A program made the position numbers and the translations under genes. The notes beneath the pieces are model-generated. The model was not told the origin of the DNA. It did no database searches and saw only the letters and a list, made by a program, of their open reading frames with translations. A DNA stretch of 64,000 bases from Stictocephala bisonia (lineage: Eukaryota; Arthropoda; Insecta; Hemiptera; Membracidae), in NCBI GenBank assembly GCA_035578905.1, contig JAQJVL010000564.1, positions 489,883-553,882 on the forward strand, read 5' to 3'. The first letter of the stretch is position 1. Each line of letters begins with the position of its first letter. Shown here one piece after another: positions 24,186 through 32,200 of this stretch.

Positions 24186-26536
24186 TGGCTGCTAGCACAA
24201 TTTAATTACTACTAACTAGAATTTATTGCCAATAATAATATATTTGACACATTTTCAGCCATATAGACAGCACAACAGAAGCAAGCAAGTTAAAAAGTGG
24301 AGGCTACATATGTCCCCAATGCCGCAGCAAGTACTGTGAGCTGCCAACAGAATGCAGAGTCTGTGGACTGACATTGGTGTCTGCTCCTCATCTGGCCCGC
24401 TCCTACCATCATCTCTTTCCAGTACAAGCATTCACACAACTGGACGCCCAAACTACACAAGACTCTAAATGTTTCTCTTGTCGTAAAAAATTTGACAGCT
24501 CAGATAAATATGTAAGTCCTAAAGGTGGTGCTAATTACAATATCCATTAGTTGAGTCAACACTCTGGATCAGGGTTTATTGAACATTTATACTTTATGTG
24601 TGGATAAAACACTAGTCACAGCAACTTAGTGTAAGGATGAATGTTTTTTGACTGGCGAGATATTTCAAAAAACTGGTTTTGGGAGATGAAGCTATTTATC
24701 GAACAATACATTATCATGTCTAGAAGGGTCACCTAATACTGCCAGCTCCCAAGTCTTACATCTGTTTAATACAGTAGAATCTCGGTTATCCGAGCCCCGA
24801 TTAACCGAGCCTCCGGGTTAACCGAGCTAGTCATCAGACGATGATAAATAAACAAAGTATTAATAAAAGGAAAACTATAGAGTGACACATCATAAATCAG
24901 TGTCTCTATTGGCTGTTGGTGCTAGGTTAAGGCGCTGCATGGCCACTACGAGACGTATTTATGATATTGTACCCTACTATAAGAATAATTTACCACTCAT
25001 CATACATAACCACCTGACACCATTGGCTTACTCAACTGCTCTAGTACTAAATGTAGTTGTTTTAGTGTGTTGACTTTCGTGATTTTACTATACGGTATTA
25101 GAAATATTGTCGTGATTTACCGTTGTTATTGTTATTAGTGTTATTGTTCAATATTTTATTCAAGTGTTTTGATATGAGTGGTAAATGGTTGACAGTTGCT
25201 TATAACGAAATTAAAATTATGAATCAATCGGACTGAACGGTACCCTGCACTTAAAAGCAAGACGCAAATACTACTAAGTAATCGCACTGTAGATAGATGA
25301 AATAATACGAAATGTTTCGTAGTCAACAAAATGTAACGTTAGAGGAAATTGCCCATCCACAATGCTATGGACATTACATTAGATTATTACTATTACATTC
25401 TATTATTGTAGTTTTTTACAAAATGTAGAGTTTTAAAATGTAATACTTATTCCCAACTTCTTGTCATCCTGCGGTATACAACTTTTAAAAGACAACTTGA
25501 TGTTCCTACTTTTTTATACAGGACTGTAACTATATTTAAACATTTTGCATTTTTGATTCATGGCTTTTAAATTATTTTTACTATAACCTCCATATTATCC
25601 GAGTATTTACATATTCGAGGTGGACGAAACCTCATATATGTACACCGGTAAACTCATATTAATATATTAGTTTACCGGTGTAAAACATATAACAATCCCC
25701 ATTTTTAATGATATTTTAATCCAACTAAGGTATTGAACATCACCTCTCACCTATCACAGTTATCGTATGTAATTTACATGATAACTTACTTTCTATTTTT
25801 TTTAGATAGCATGTTTTGATTCAAGAGTAGTCATCATCTTTTTAGATCTAGTTGTGATAACACGTTTTTTACACACTAAGCATGTTTTGATTCAAGAGTA
25901 GTCATCATCTTTTTAGATCTAGTTGTGATAACACGTTTTTTACACACTAAGCATGTTTTGATTCAAGAGTAGTCATCATCTTTTTAGATCTAGTTGTGAT
26001 AACACGTTTTTTACACACTAATTTTACTGTGAAACTTACCCGTAGCTCTCTACTTGTAAACAAGAGAATGTACAGACATTGATATTACATGCACAGTGGT
26101 ACTGACCCACCCGCCTACCCATATACGCACTGTGGTATCAATGCCACTGTACATGTATGGGCGGGCGGGTGGGTCAATGCCACTGTACATGTATGGGAGG
26201 GCGGGTAGGTCAATACTACTGTACATGTATGGGCGGGCGGATGGGTCAATGCCACTGTACGTGTAGTCCACTCATATGTAGGTTTCGGGAGCTAATTCAC
26301 CTGTCGTCCAAGTGTTGGAGTATAAAACAGGTTTTATTTCTAGAGTAAAAGAGTCACTATCATAATCTATGTAACTATCAGAATCACTTACAAATTGTTT
26401 TTGTTTACAGGTTTACAACTGCGAGTCTTGCCAAAGTGTCTTCTGCTTCGACTGTGACATGTTCATTCATGATACACTGCACACTTGCCCTGGTTGTGCA
26501 TCCCATCAATCCACATTTCTTCATCAAGGAAAATAG
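3301..26536 (+). CDS. GTF2H2: General transcription factor IIH subunit 2 (p44/Ssl1), five exons, N-terminus missing
   Basis: Join 3301-3502, 10707-11015, 13523-13782, 24259-24511, 26411-26536. p44 is a core TFIIH subunit that binds and stimulates the XPD helicase, acting in RNA polymerase II initiation and nucleotide excision repair in the nucleus. The product reads in order: AKRKR basic stretch, LGMMRHLY, a von Willebrand A-like domain with a DSSQAM metal-site-like motif, [32 protein letters not shown], then a C4 zinc site ([20 protein letters not shown]) and a C-terminal RING-like C4C4 domain ending [18 protein letters not shown]. About 380 residues are visible against about 395 in human p44, so only the first coding exon is missing. 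All exon phases match. Introns 1 and 3 are swollen to 7.2 and 10.5 kb by repeats. Confidence 0.96.
3433..4916 (+). repeat. 101-bp tandem array, left part (14 full units plus 70 bases)
   Basis: Units start at 3433, 3534, 3635 and then every 101 bases to 4847. Each consists of the last 70 bases of GTF2H2 exon A, the GTTAGT donor and about 25 bases of intron. Only a few substitutions are visible: GCTATTCTAG in the units at 4039 and 4443 (exactly four units apart), one C>T in the 4544 unit and one in the 4645 unit. The first unit is the real exon end. The 15th unit is cut at 4916 by the hAT insertion and resumes at 8891. Confidence 0.97.
5011..5390 (+). repeat. Left subterminal repeats of the hAT element
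   Basis: Three to four copies, spaced 126-134 bases, of a block containing TAATTTTGTAACG, GTCGACAGAG and a GATTCCGCTCTCGATTACTGG-like segment; the TAATTTTGTA anchors lie at 5011, 5137 and 5271. Subterminal repeats in hAT elements often bind transposase. That role here is inferred. Confidence 0.8.
5688..7829 (+). pseudogene. hAT transposase with BED zinc finger, one intron, broken
   Basis: Starts at ATG 5688. A BED-type finger reads CDVCGQE...[10 protein letters not shown] at about 5760-5835. The catalytic region follows (TDCWTS near 6280-6300, [10 protein letters not shown] near 6480-6510, CFAHTINL near 6540-6565, TRWNSTYYM near 6722-6750), then the C-terminal dimerisation domain: DPLLWW near 7615, [14 protein letters not shown] and TDRRSRL near 7700-7770, stop at 7827. 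An intron is likely from about 7310 (donor GGTAACT) to 7541 (acceptor TTTCAG). Frameshifts near 5750 and 6415 and stops at 7174-7176 and about 7603 break it. The order and spacing are those of a ZBED-type hAT transposase. Confidence 0.88.
8380..8815 (+). repeat. Right subterminal repeats of the hAT element
   Basis: Three copies with a period of 152 bases (CGAAAGAATC anchors at 8409, 8561, 8713), each with TCTTATACAGTAATAGTGTC and AACGATCCGGCCAAGCGGT-like text. Unrelated in sequence to the left subterminal repeats, except that both carry AATAGGGT/ACCCTATT motifs. Confidence 0.85.
8891..10133 (+). repeat. 101-bp tandem array, right part (31 bases plus 12 full units)
   Basis: The interrupted unit resumes at 8891. 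Full units start at 8922 and then every 101 bases to 10033. The last unit has AATTAGGTAA instead of AATTAAGTAA, and the match stops at about 10139, where unique intron sequence begins. With the left part this gives 27 units (2727 bases) when the hAT is removed. Confidence 0.97.
10140..10706. other. End of GTF2H2 intron 1
   Basis: AT-rich sequence with T-runs and no recognisable element. It ends in a good polypyrimidine tract and acceptor (TTTTTTTTAG to 10706). Confidence 0.7.
10707..11015 (+). CDS. GTF2H2: GTF2H2 exon B (most of the vWA-like domain)
   Basis: 309 bases, phase 0 to phase 0. Begins [20 protein letters not shown] and ends [13 protein letters not shown] before donor ACG/GTAACT. 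The residues follow directly on those of exon A in the p44 family, which shows that the tandem array is intronic. Confidence 0.96.
11324..13335. mobile_element. Foldback (long inverted repeat) DNA element, TA target, split by a MITE
   Basis: Ends CAGAATGTTTCGCGAGAGG and, inverted, CAGGGTGTTTGCGAGAGG, each next to a TA. The arms pair for hundreds of bases: for example ATGTGGCCTATCTCGCCTTG at about 11403-11422 with its complement near 13237-13258, and ATGGCAACCATAAG near 11575 with its complement near 13103. Without the nested MITE (11654-12484 plus TTAA) the element would be about 1.18 kb and almost fully palindromic. No coding capacity, so it depends on another element for mobility. The family is unassigned. 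Confidence 0.82.
11654..12484 (+). mobile_element. piggyBac-like MITE, copy 1 (TTAA target)
   Basis: 831 bp flanked by TTAA (11650-11653 and 12485-12488). Termini CCATTAGAGC and, inverted, TCCTTACCACGCC are an imperfect inverted pair starting CC/TCC. It is inserted in one arm of the foldback element. Homologous to 15662-16485 in the opposite orientation along nearly its whole length, including the GC-rich core near 12170-12350. Non-coding. Confidence 0.85.
13523..13782 (+). CDS. GTF2H2: GTF2H2 exon C (end of vWA domain, linker)
   Basis: Acceptor TTACTTTACAG before 13523, donor TG/GTGAGT after 13782. 260 bases, ending in phase 2. Encodes [28 protein letters not shown], a DPPPS turn and [10 protein letters not shown], all at the expected places for p44. 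Confidence 0.95.
15349..15467. repeat. Short inverted repeat element in the LINE
   Basis: Arms of about 33 bases at 15349-15381 and 15435-15467 (ATTCCAATAAAATGCTTT and complement; 30 bases match exactly) flank a core with CTGATGATGCCTACATTG and GGCGAAAGGCC. Such a CTGATGATG...GCGAAA text is common at the 3' ends of Penelope-like and some other retroelements, so this may be a minimal piece of one. It interrupts the LINE reverse transcriptase. Confidence 0.7.
15662..16485 (-). mobile_element. piggyBac-like MITE, copy 2 (TTAA target)
   Basis: 824 bp flanked by TTAA (15658-15661, 16486-16489), inverted relative to the copy at 11654-12484. Left end CCCTTACCACGCC, right end GGCACTCTAAGGA. Shares the GC-rich core and the AT-rich end with copy 1, with scattered differences. 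It sits in the LINE reverse transcriptase, so it is younger than the LINE. Confidence 0.87.
17120..17990 (-). pseudogene. LINE AP-endonuclease domain, broken
   Basis: Minus-strand text reads [16 protein letters not shown]...KIICLNEQ near 17985-17890, then [15 protein letters not shown] (about 17420-17375), a DFNIDLL-like stretch near 17310-17290 and [16 protein letters not shown] near 17220-17170. These are the opening, YRxP, GDFN and D-NI motifs of LINE apurinic endonucleases, in order but in several frames. The hairpin retroelement (17620-17861) interrupts it. Confidence 0.75.
17620..17861 (+). mobile_element. Hairpin-forming short retroelement, copy 1
   Basis: Begins GGTTAGGTTAAAGGGCACTA and contains a long inverted repeat: GGACATCAGCAAACTTACCT then AAAAGACAAGTTCACTAACA near 17664-17706, complementary to 17825-17862. 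The loop has a GA/GT microsatellite. Flanked by direct repeats CTATTTTCCTCTTTA (17605-17619 and 17862-17876), the outer bases of which may belong to the element. A second copy is at 34753-34954. The 13-15 bp duplications suggest target-primed reverse transcription rather than a cut-and-paste MITE. Confidence 0.75.
18052..18431 (-). pseudogene. LINE inter-domain linker with possible ORF2 start
   Basis: A 95-residue frame starting [16 protein letters not shown] (18339), rich in S, T and Q, with no recognisable fold. It lies between the ORF1 domains and the endonuclease on the minus strand and overlaps another frame that ends upstream. It could be the ORF2 N-terminus or the end of ORF1. Confidence 0.45.
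18550..19580 (-). pseudogene. Probable macro-type domain of the LINE ORF1, split by a Helitron
   Basis: Minus strand, 5' part about 19580-19420: [11 protein letters not shown], like the start of macro domains (AHCVS-D). 3' part below 18904: a NYGNLRPP-like turn, then [38 protein letters not shown] and TGASVFI, like the VYYLVTK-KY and P-IGCG-D segments of macro domains. Macro domains bind or hydrolyse ADP-ribose. The assignment rests on my memory of motifs and is moderate. The piece directly follows the SGNH segment. Confidence 0.5.
18905..19418 (+). mobile_element. Non-autonomous Helitron
   Basis: Starts TCTATATTTATAAAAA (TC 5' end) and ends CAGCTAG (CTRR 3' end), inserted between A (18904) and T (19419) without target duplication, as Helitrons do. 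A hairpin GGCG-A-GAC / GTC-CGCC at 19389-19406 sits 12 bases before the end. 514 bp, no coding capacity. It splits the macro-like part of the LINE. Confidence 0.88.
19620..19985 (-). pseudogene. SGNH-hydrolase (esterase) segment of the LINE ORF1
   Basis: Minus strand, from about 19970: [14 protein letters not shown], then TTYVM where GGTND is usual; after frameshifts [20 protein letters not shown], and near 19700-19655 [20 protein letters not shown]. The last matches the conserved final block of SGNH hydrolases (the catalytic-histidine H-L-N motif). CR1-type ORF1 proteins are known to carry such an esterase. Broken by at least two frameshifts. Confidence 0.7.
20001..21254. other. Intron sequence, no gene recognised
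   Basis: A less AT-rich block (20225-20700) stands out. On the minus strand it holds a text resembling an RNA polymerase III B box (GTGGTTCGGATTCC near 20405-20420), but no cloverleaf could be built. It may be part of an unidentified repeat. The rest is AT-rich. Confidence 0.4.
21255..22785 (-). mobile_element. Mariner-like (IS630-Tc1-mariner) transposon relic
   Basis: Inverted terminal regions of about 90 bases: GGTGTATTATAGACTTCCAT near 21290-21310 and its near-complement near 22720-22745, both followed inward by TTTGGTTTTTCTGTAGTAAT-like text. The minus-strand frame 21852-21637 reads [19 protein letters not shown] and [15 protein letters not shown], the middle of a mariner transposase close to the copy at 29479-29763. 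Stops and deletions inactivate it. Exact ends are approximate. Confidence 0.82.
22860..23640 (-). mobile_element. Penelope-like retroelement 3' remnant (GIY-YIG tail)
   Basis: Minus strand at about 23640-23380: [17 protein letters not shown], then after a frameshift [20 protein letters not shown] and [11 protein letters not shown], the C-terminal pattern of the GIY-YIG endonuclease of Penelope-like elements (H...N-LE-YEI-K). Downstream on the same strand, CCTGATGATGAATGTGGTG (near 23255-23237) resembles the 3' UTR signature of such elements. Related to 50207-50560. Truncated and dead. Confidence 0.6.
23840..24085 (+). repeat. Degenerate ~62-bp tandem repeat, about four copies
   Basis: Units contain CCATGCAGAT-ATCCTCCATGAAAACCCT-like text followed by TTTTACTATTTACAGTAACA and a CTAAAGGTT joint, at about 23845, 23900, 23962 and 24025. 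Clearly related but diverged, so older than the 101-bp array. Each copy includes a TTTACAG/TAAC that looks like a splice acceptor. Confidence 0.75.
24151..24184. repeat. Poly(T) run
   Basis: About 34 uninterrupted T residues, 74 bases upstream of the GTF2H2 exon D acceptor. It may be the poly(A) tail of an antisense retroposed sequence, or simple sequence. Confidence 0.9.
24259..24511 (+). CDS. GTF2H2: GTF2H2 exon D (C4 zinc domain)
   Basis: Acceptor TTTTCAG before 24259 and donor TAT/GTAAGT after 24511. 253 bases, one base completing a Cys codon. Encodes [36 protein letters not shown], then [11 protein letters not shown], with all zinc-binding cysteines in place. Confidence 0.96.
24774..25620. 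mobile_element. Pogo/Tigger-like element remnant
   Basis: Starts CAGTAGAATCTCGGTTATCC and continues CGAGCCCCGATTAACCGAGCC, the typical end of pogo/Tigger elements. A related, direct-oriented text (ACCTCCATATTATCCGAG near 25586-25604) may be a second end. No transposase is seen and the right boundary is uncertain. Confidence 0.5.
25642..25681. repeat. Perfect 13-bp hairpin
   Basis: ACACCGGTAAACT (25642-25654) and its exact complement AGTTTACCGGTGT (25669-25681), with a 14-base AT loop. Possibly the remaining tips of an excised or miniature transposon. Confidence 0.85.
25808..26020 (+). repeat. 71-bp tandem repeat, three copies
   Basis: Units start at 25808, 25879 and 25950 and look identical: AGCATGTTTTGATTCAAGAG... 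ending ACACGTTTTTTACACACTA. In GTF2H2 intron 4. No coding or splice function is apparent. Confidence 0.95.
26095..26265. repeat. 36-bp GC-rich minisatellite with one inverted copy
   Basis: Direct units at about 26145, 26181 and 26217 (CACTGTACATGTATGGGCGG then GCGGGTGGGTCAATGC), plus a partial inverted unit at 26095-26132 (ACCCACCCGCCTACCCATAT). Related text recurs singly near 29013-29040 and 34030-34095. Confidence 0.85.
26411..26536 (+). CDS. GTF2H2: GTF2H2 exon E (RING-like C-terminus and stop)
   Basis: Acceptor TTGTTTACAG before 26411, stop TAG at 26534-26536. Encodes [29 protein letters not shown] and a short tail [12 protein letters not shown]. Completes the C4C4 zinc domain begun in exon D. 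Confidence 0.96.
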   Translation, partial: VYNCESCQSVFCFDCDMFIHDTLHTCPGCASHQSTFLHQGK

Positions 26537-26685
26537 TTTGGTTTTGTGCTAGTCTAAGTAATATATTAAGTTATACCTATTTAAAAGTGTTTTTGTAGAA
26601 TATTGTTTTAAATAGTTTTCAGTATTTGTTATTTTTGTACTTATCCATGATGAATTCATTAGGTTACAGTTTATTTTTTCTGAGA

Positions 26686-26691
26686 AATAAA
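26686..26691 (+). terminator. Polyadenylation signal of GTF2H2
   Basis: AATAAA 150 bases after the stop codon, followed by a GT/T-rich stretch (TTGTTTGTTTGCTTTGTG at 26705-26722). Position and context fit cleavage at about 26705-26715. Confidence 0.75.
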
Positions 26692-26729
26692 TGTTTAGTA
26701 TAAATTGTTTGTTTGCTTTGTGCAAGTAT

Positions 26730-27690
26730 TATTATTTTAAAAGTTTACAATAATTAGTATATTGGATATCCAATTTATTTTAAAAATTCCTGTGATATAA
26801 TTATCTTTATAACAATTTACAATAAATAAACCAAAAAGTTTAAGTAAATTATGAAGTTTCAGTCATAAATTGTATTATATTAAAAAATGTTTTAGCATTT
26901 TTACTGCTCTAGACCAATTATTATAAATAATGAATTGTTATTGTTTTTTCTTTTTTTTTCCTATATATCGGGTGTCCCGTAAGTCAACGACAGTGGCAGA
27001 TTTAGGGGGGGGAACTTCTGGGCACAAGCCCCCCCAAAACCAAACAAAAAGTTTAAATTACTACAGTAAATAAAACAATGTCAACAGATATTTAACGATA
27101 TCGAACAATTATTGACAATGTGAAAACTATTTGCTTTTTCAAACTCATATTAACATGCATTTTTTAGAATGAATTATTACTATCACAATAAGTAACTTAC
27201 AACTAACTTGGTAAAAACTGACACAACGATATGAGCGATGATAAGAAGTGAAATATGTGAGCAAGCCTCTCATGCGAGAGAAGCTCGAGGACTGAAGGAT
27301 TCTGTTGTGGTAACATCACATGGCAAGCACGGTGACTGGCCGATATACATAGCAGTGCTGAACTCACAGGATCACAAACCTATACAAAAACAACACATTA
27401 TACCGAAGTGATTAATTCCAAAATTACTAAATATCATCATAGTGAACCCTACAAGGACATTCTAAGACAAGACGATCCATTCAGTGTAGATAAAGTTGTT
27501 TCATTAAATATGTAACAGTTTTTCTTACAAGACAAAATTCTTAAATGCATAAAATAAATAGAATGCACCACAGGCATACCTGTATCATAATGTATCACAG
27601 GCACCATAGGCAGTATCAATCCCCATATTCAACGCCCACAATATGTTCACGATACGAGGAAATGTAACCTCGAGAATGTTAAGAATGAAA
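26730..27690. other. Intergenic, traces of DNA transposon ends
   Basis: At 26965-27040 lie CGGGTGTCCCGTAAGTCAAC, then CAGTGGCAGATTTAGGGGGG and AAGCCCCCCC. These resemble transposon termini seen in many insects, but no partner ends were found. The rest holds nothing recognisable. Confidence 0.35.
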
Positions 27691-27692
27691 TC

Positions 27693-28705
27693 TTGGGTGG
27701 TGCAGTTATCATTGACTACGAATGCAATGATGTGAACTGTGTCGTTTCCAGTTTCTGCTCTCAACTCTGCAACTGTATAAAATTGAATTCCCTCTTGAAG
27801 AGAGTTGGGAGCTCCCCGTTTCCCAAATGGTTTACCAAGGAGTTAAAAGATATGGTTGTCCTCAAGAAAATATTGCATGTACAATATAAGAAAACCCTCA
27901 TGGACTTCGACTGCTGTGCATTTAGCAGTGTGCGTGATCAGTGTAAAATCCTTTCTAGAGCTTCTAAGGCTAACTACGTCCACTTTGTTGACTCAGCTAT
28001 CTCATCTAATGTAAAAGTCTTTTGGAGCTTTGTCAGCGATTTAAGACGAAAATCTTCTATCCCGAGTGAGATGAACTTCGGTGACTCAGTATCTTCCCAT
28101 CCAGGAACGAAGTGTAATATGTTCAGCACATTCTTCTCTTCTGTGTATGCGCCTGCTGACAACGGATCACCGCCAACGAAGGCGTATGACACGCCTTTTA
28201 CCTTCTCCGAAGTCTCAGTTACTGCTGAAGCAATACATAAAAGGCTGAGAGCTCTCAACGCTTCTAAAGGATGCGGTCCAGATAACATTACTCCTGGAGT
28301 CCTGAAGCATAGCTAGGCCGAATTAGCCCCCATACTTCTCTTTTTTTTTTAACTTGAGCCTGGCCAAGGGAGTTTTTCCTGAAATCCTGAAGGAGGGTTA
28401 CGTCTTGCCCATTTTCAATTCTGGTGACAGACAGGATGTAGCTAATTATCGGCCGATTGTAATCCTCTCAGTGTTGGGCAAGATATTGGAGGGTTTAGTA
28501 CTGGACATCCATCAGCCACTCTTCAAGAACATTGAAGAACAGCATGACTTCATGGCGGGGGGAGATCTACCGTAACTAATCTTCTTGTATTCCAAAGTTA
28601 TGTTCTTGAGGCTTTCAGTCATAGGCAGCAAGTTGATGCTGTTTACATCGATTTTAGCAAGGCATTTGACAGGACCAGCCACAATCACCTACTTAATAAA
28701 CTTTA
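27693..28705 (+). mobile_element. LINE ORF2 fragment, endonuclease end to RT palm, truncated
   Basis: One 207-residue frame (27693-28313) reads PFPKWFTKELKDMVVLKKIL, ANYVHFVDSAISSN, SDLRRKSSIPSEM, then ALNASKGCGPDNITPGVLKH. A frameshift follows and GYVLPIFNSGDRQDVANYRP (from about 28395) continues the RT. Another shift leads to AVYIDFSKAFDRTSHN (28640-28690), where the match stops. The YADD box is absent. Jockey-type by style. Confidence 0.82.
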
Positions 28706-29085
28706 GGGTTAATAATATGAATATGAGACCGCAAAGTCTGCCCACCGAGGATACTGGCTAGTGAATTAGTCTGATCAAGTGTATGACTTTTACATCCAAG
28801 ATTTTATTTAATAGACATCCGATTCTGGCATAACCGGTGCCAAAATGTCAATCAGTTGAAGTAATGTAACGGTATAAAACATTATTGCATTACGTATTGT
28901 AATAATAATAACATCAGACCTCAAATTCCGACCACCGAGGGACTCCAGACGCAAACCAATCCCCAACGGCTGACACGGCACGTCTTTGACGACTGGCTAT
29001 TCAGTTACTGTATCGGTGGGCGGGTGGGTCAATACTACTGTTTTACAGTTATTAATATGCCTGTTTGGTATTCTGCACGTGAATA
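28706..29085. other. Intergenic, short diverged repeats
   Basis: Two related pieces, near 28723-28760 and 28913-28960 (AGACC-C-AA--T-CG-CCACCGAGG), lie 190 bases apart. A single GGGCGGGTGGGTCAAT unit sits at about 29018-29033. Confidence 0.5.
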
Positions 29086-29089
29086 TGCA

Positions 29090-30620
29090 AACATGCATTT
29101 TATTTATGGTGAAAGCTATAACAATGCCGCTGCTATCATTTATCGGGAGATATTTTCAAATGCAGTGTGATTTCCTGATTATCGCGTTTTCATAAATGTT
29201 CATCAGGCCTTCTTGGGAGGAAAATTCCCTTGTGATCAACATGAACAAAGAAGATCACGTATGGAAAACGATGAAGATATTGTAGAAGTCGAGGATAACC
29301 CTTATGTCTCAGTAAGGACAATCACTGCCAGAATTGTCCTGACATCAAGATCTACAGCCACAGGATATTGCAAAGTTCCATCCATATCATGTGCAACGTG
29401 TGCAGACCTTCCTACCTCGTGATTATGCCACAAGGGAACATTTCTGTCGTATAATGTTGGAAAAACAGGGAGGATCCAATGTTTTTGAATAATATCTTAT
29501 GGTCAGATGAAAGCTCATTTAAAACAGATGGTTTTGGAAACATGCACAACCTGCATTATTGGTCAATTGAGAATCCTCACTTGATGAGAGAAGATCGGGC
29601 TCAACATCAATTTAAAATACATTTTTGGACGGGCAGTTTAGATGGCCAAATCATTGGGCCTTATAAATTCCAGGATACTTTAAATGGTGAAGTTTACTTG
29701 AATTTTCTGAAAAATCAAAATCTTTTGGATCATCTGCCTTTGGCAATGCGGCAACATATGTGATTTCAGAACGATGGATGTCCAGCTCATTACGCAAGGC
29801 CAGTGTGTGATTTCTTAAATTTGATCTACCCAGGAAGGTTGATCGGCTGTCTAGGTCCCATTGTTTGGCCTCCCAGGTCCCCCAACTTAAATCAACTCAA
29901 TTTTTACTATTTAGGTTATATTAAAGAGAAAGTGTACGCTGTACCAATACATAATATTGATGAACTGTAGCAACCTATTCGTCAAGCTGCTCAAGAATAC
30001 AATGCTTCAAGGAGTGCACGTAGAGTCAAGCGATAATTTTTTAAAAGATGCTACGCCTGTACACGAGCTGGTGGACAACAGTTTGAACATTTATCATAAG
30101 GTCAGTTTTAGGCTAAACCACTTTGTAGAAACAACAAATCTTTCATCTTTTACCCCTCCATTAACTGAAATATTGAATACTAGTATTGGAATTATGATTA
30201 CAGTAATAATTATGATTTTTACGATAAAATTGAAAACTACATTTTTATCTAAAATGACAAACAGCATTATTATACCATTTTGAAATGTCCACAACATGAG
30301 CACGTTTTTGAACAGGTGTGTCAGTTTAGTAATGGATTCCTCTTTGAAGCATAAATCGTTGAATCAGAAGATTGATTATTTTAAGTATCTTAAAATCAAA
30401 ATTATTTTTATGTCAATGAGAAAACAGTGAAGAAGTTTGTCTGTTTTTTAGTTAAACCAGATTTCTTGACATTATGGCTTTAATTTGATAGCAAAATTAT
30501 AACAAAACTCTAGTTTTGTAGCAGTAGTGCATGAAAAATTCATCTAAAGTAGAAATTTTTGTCGTTTTCATAAAAGTGTCAATATCTTAAAAACTAAGCG
30601 ACTTTTACTAGGGTTATGTT
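29090..30620 (+). mobile_element. Mariner-like transposase relic
   Basis: Helix-turn-helix part EDIVEVEDNPYVSVRTITAR (about 29270-29335), frameshift, then ILWSDESSFKTDGFG (first catalytic D), [20 protein letters not shown], and after a stop at 29761 FQNDGCPAHYARP (second D) and WPPRSPNLNQLNF, where the expected catalytic D of SPDLN reads N. The AATATCTTAAAAACTAAGCG text at about 30582-30601 resembles a mariner end. Dead copy of the family at 21255-22785. Confidence 0.85.
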
Positions 30621-30649
30621 TTGTTAAAATGACTCCTCCAGTAGCTGAA

Positions 30650-30749
30650 NNNNNNNNNNNNNNNNNNNNNNNNNNNNNNNNNNNNNNNNNNNNNNNNNNN
30701 NNNNNNNNNNNNNNNNNNNNNNNNNNNNNNNNNNNNNNNNNNNNNNNNN
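30650..30749. other. Assembly gap (100 N)
   Basis: Exactly 100 N bases, a conventional placeholder for a gap of unknown size. It falls inside a LINE fragment. Confidence 0.99.
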
Positions 30750-31451
30750 AAAATTAGAATTATTCTTCATTTTGGCTAAGTCTGGGTTACACCAATTATT
30801 TCTTGTTTTGCTTAAGTTGTTTTGTTTGATTCTTTTTAGAATTTGGAAAAGTATTACAAAATTGTTGATAGTGGAAACAATTTTTTTGAAGAAGACCGAT
30901 GCGTTAAAATGTCCATATTGATCAATAATTTTATCCCAATCGTATGAGGCTAATGCCATGTTAAGATTGTCTAATGATTTTTTTGGTAAGACCATTTTTA
31001 ATTGATTAACGGTTGTAAGTTGTTCATTTTGAATATAGTATTGAGATAGTTTTCCCAAGTCAATCAAAATACCGCCATGATCAGAGTAGGGGAATTCCAA
31101 AATGTTGCAAGAAAATAAACCACTAGAGTTTTTATTATTGTTTATAAAGACATTATCAAGGCAATTTTTTCCTCTTGTGGGACTTTTGTTCAGATAGTAA
31201 AAATTGTACTGCCTTAAAAGATTTTGGAGGTCGTTAGCCGGTTTATTGTTAGTTGTTACGTCAAATTTATAGTTAAAATCTCCGCCTATCACTATGGTAT
31301 AGTGAATCCAATTGGTAAAATACAGCAGTAGGTTGTCCAAATTTTCTAAAAAAATTGTTGGATCACCTGCTGGTGAGTGATATACAGAAACAACTATGAT
31401 GTTTAATTCGTCAATAAAAACTGCAGACCCTTCAAAATGGAACTCCTGCAT
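30750..31451 (-). mobile_element. LINE AP-endonuclease fragment next to the gap
   Basis: An open frame of about 230 residues from ATG 31449: VFIDELNIIVVSVYHSPAGD, IHYTIVIGGDFNYKFDV (GDFN catalytic motif), KSPTRGKNCLDNVF, LEFPYSDHGGILIDL (SDH motif), then a pre-RT region up to the gap. It lacks the first endonuclease strands. It is unusually free of stops for this window, so fairly young; the reverse transcriptase may lie in the gap. Confidence 0.85.
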
Positions 31452-31489
31452 CTATAAAAAGCATATGATGAAGTACCAAGACAAAACAT

Positions 31490-32200
31490 CTTGAAGAGGT
31501 GTATGTAAACATAAATGCTCTATCGAGAATTCAAGAAGAGGTGTATTTAAGGGAATAGCAAAAAGGGTAAAGAACTATGTTACACGTGCAAACGCAAATT
31601 AAGAATAAAAGGAAATACACAGAATCTTTTAATACAGAGAGAGAAAGTACAACAAGGTAAGTATATAATACCCCTTTCTATATAATGTCATAATAGATGA
31701 AATTATTTCAGATGTCCAAGGAAACAGAAGAGTAGAATATCTGAAGATAGTAGCATATGACATAATGATATGGGAAGATAAAGAAGATTTAGGGTGAGAG
31801 TTGAATGATTGGGCAACTGTTAAAAATAAGTATAGGTTAGAGATGAACATACCAAAATGTAAGATAATGAAAGAAGAAGAATAATCATTCATAGTTGCCT
31901 TAAAATACGCAAAAAGTTGAGTCTGCGTCTCATATTTAAGAAAGAGAAAAAGATGTTTAAATTAAAGGGAATGTTCAAGAATAAGTAGATGAATTTTGTT
32001 ATCTCTGGAGTAAACAGGGTAACCAGAGCGCAATAAGAGAAGAGATAGGAAATAGAATATGGAAGAGTGGACAGTTTTTTATCTGTTAAAGTAAATATTA
32101 TGGAATTAGAATTTTAGAAAGTAAACAAAGATATTGATGTAGAAGATGGATTGTTTAACAAAGTCTAAGACAAGAGGCCCAAAGACTAGAATGTCCAATA
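31490..32200 (+). mobile_element. LINE reverse-transcriptase palm/thumb fragment
   Basis: Broken frames read IIDEIISDVQGNRRVEYLKI (about 31690-31750), AYDIMIWEDKEDL where AYADDIMIWG is expected (the first catalytic D region is damaged), ELNDWATVKNKYRLEMNIPK (about 31800-31860), then REEIGNRIWKSGQFF (about 32035-32080). Endonuclease/RT families with these motifs include the one at 59948-62723. No long open frame remains. Confidence 0.65.

Noticed and set aside
26965..27040. Complete transposon bounded by GGGTGTCCCGTAAGTC or CAGTGGCAGATTTAGG
   Set aside because: Only one end of each can be seen; no partner end or target duplication was found.
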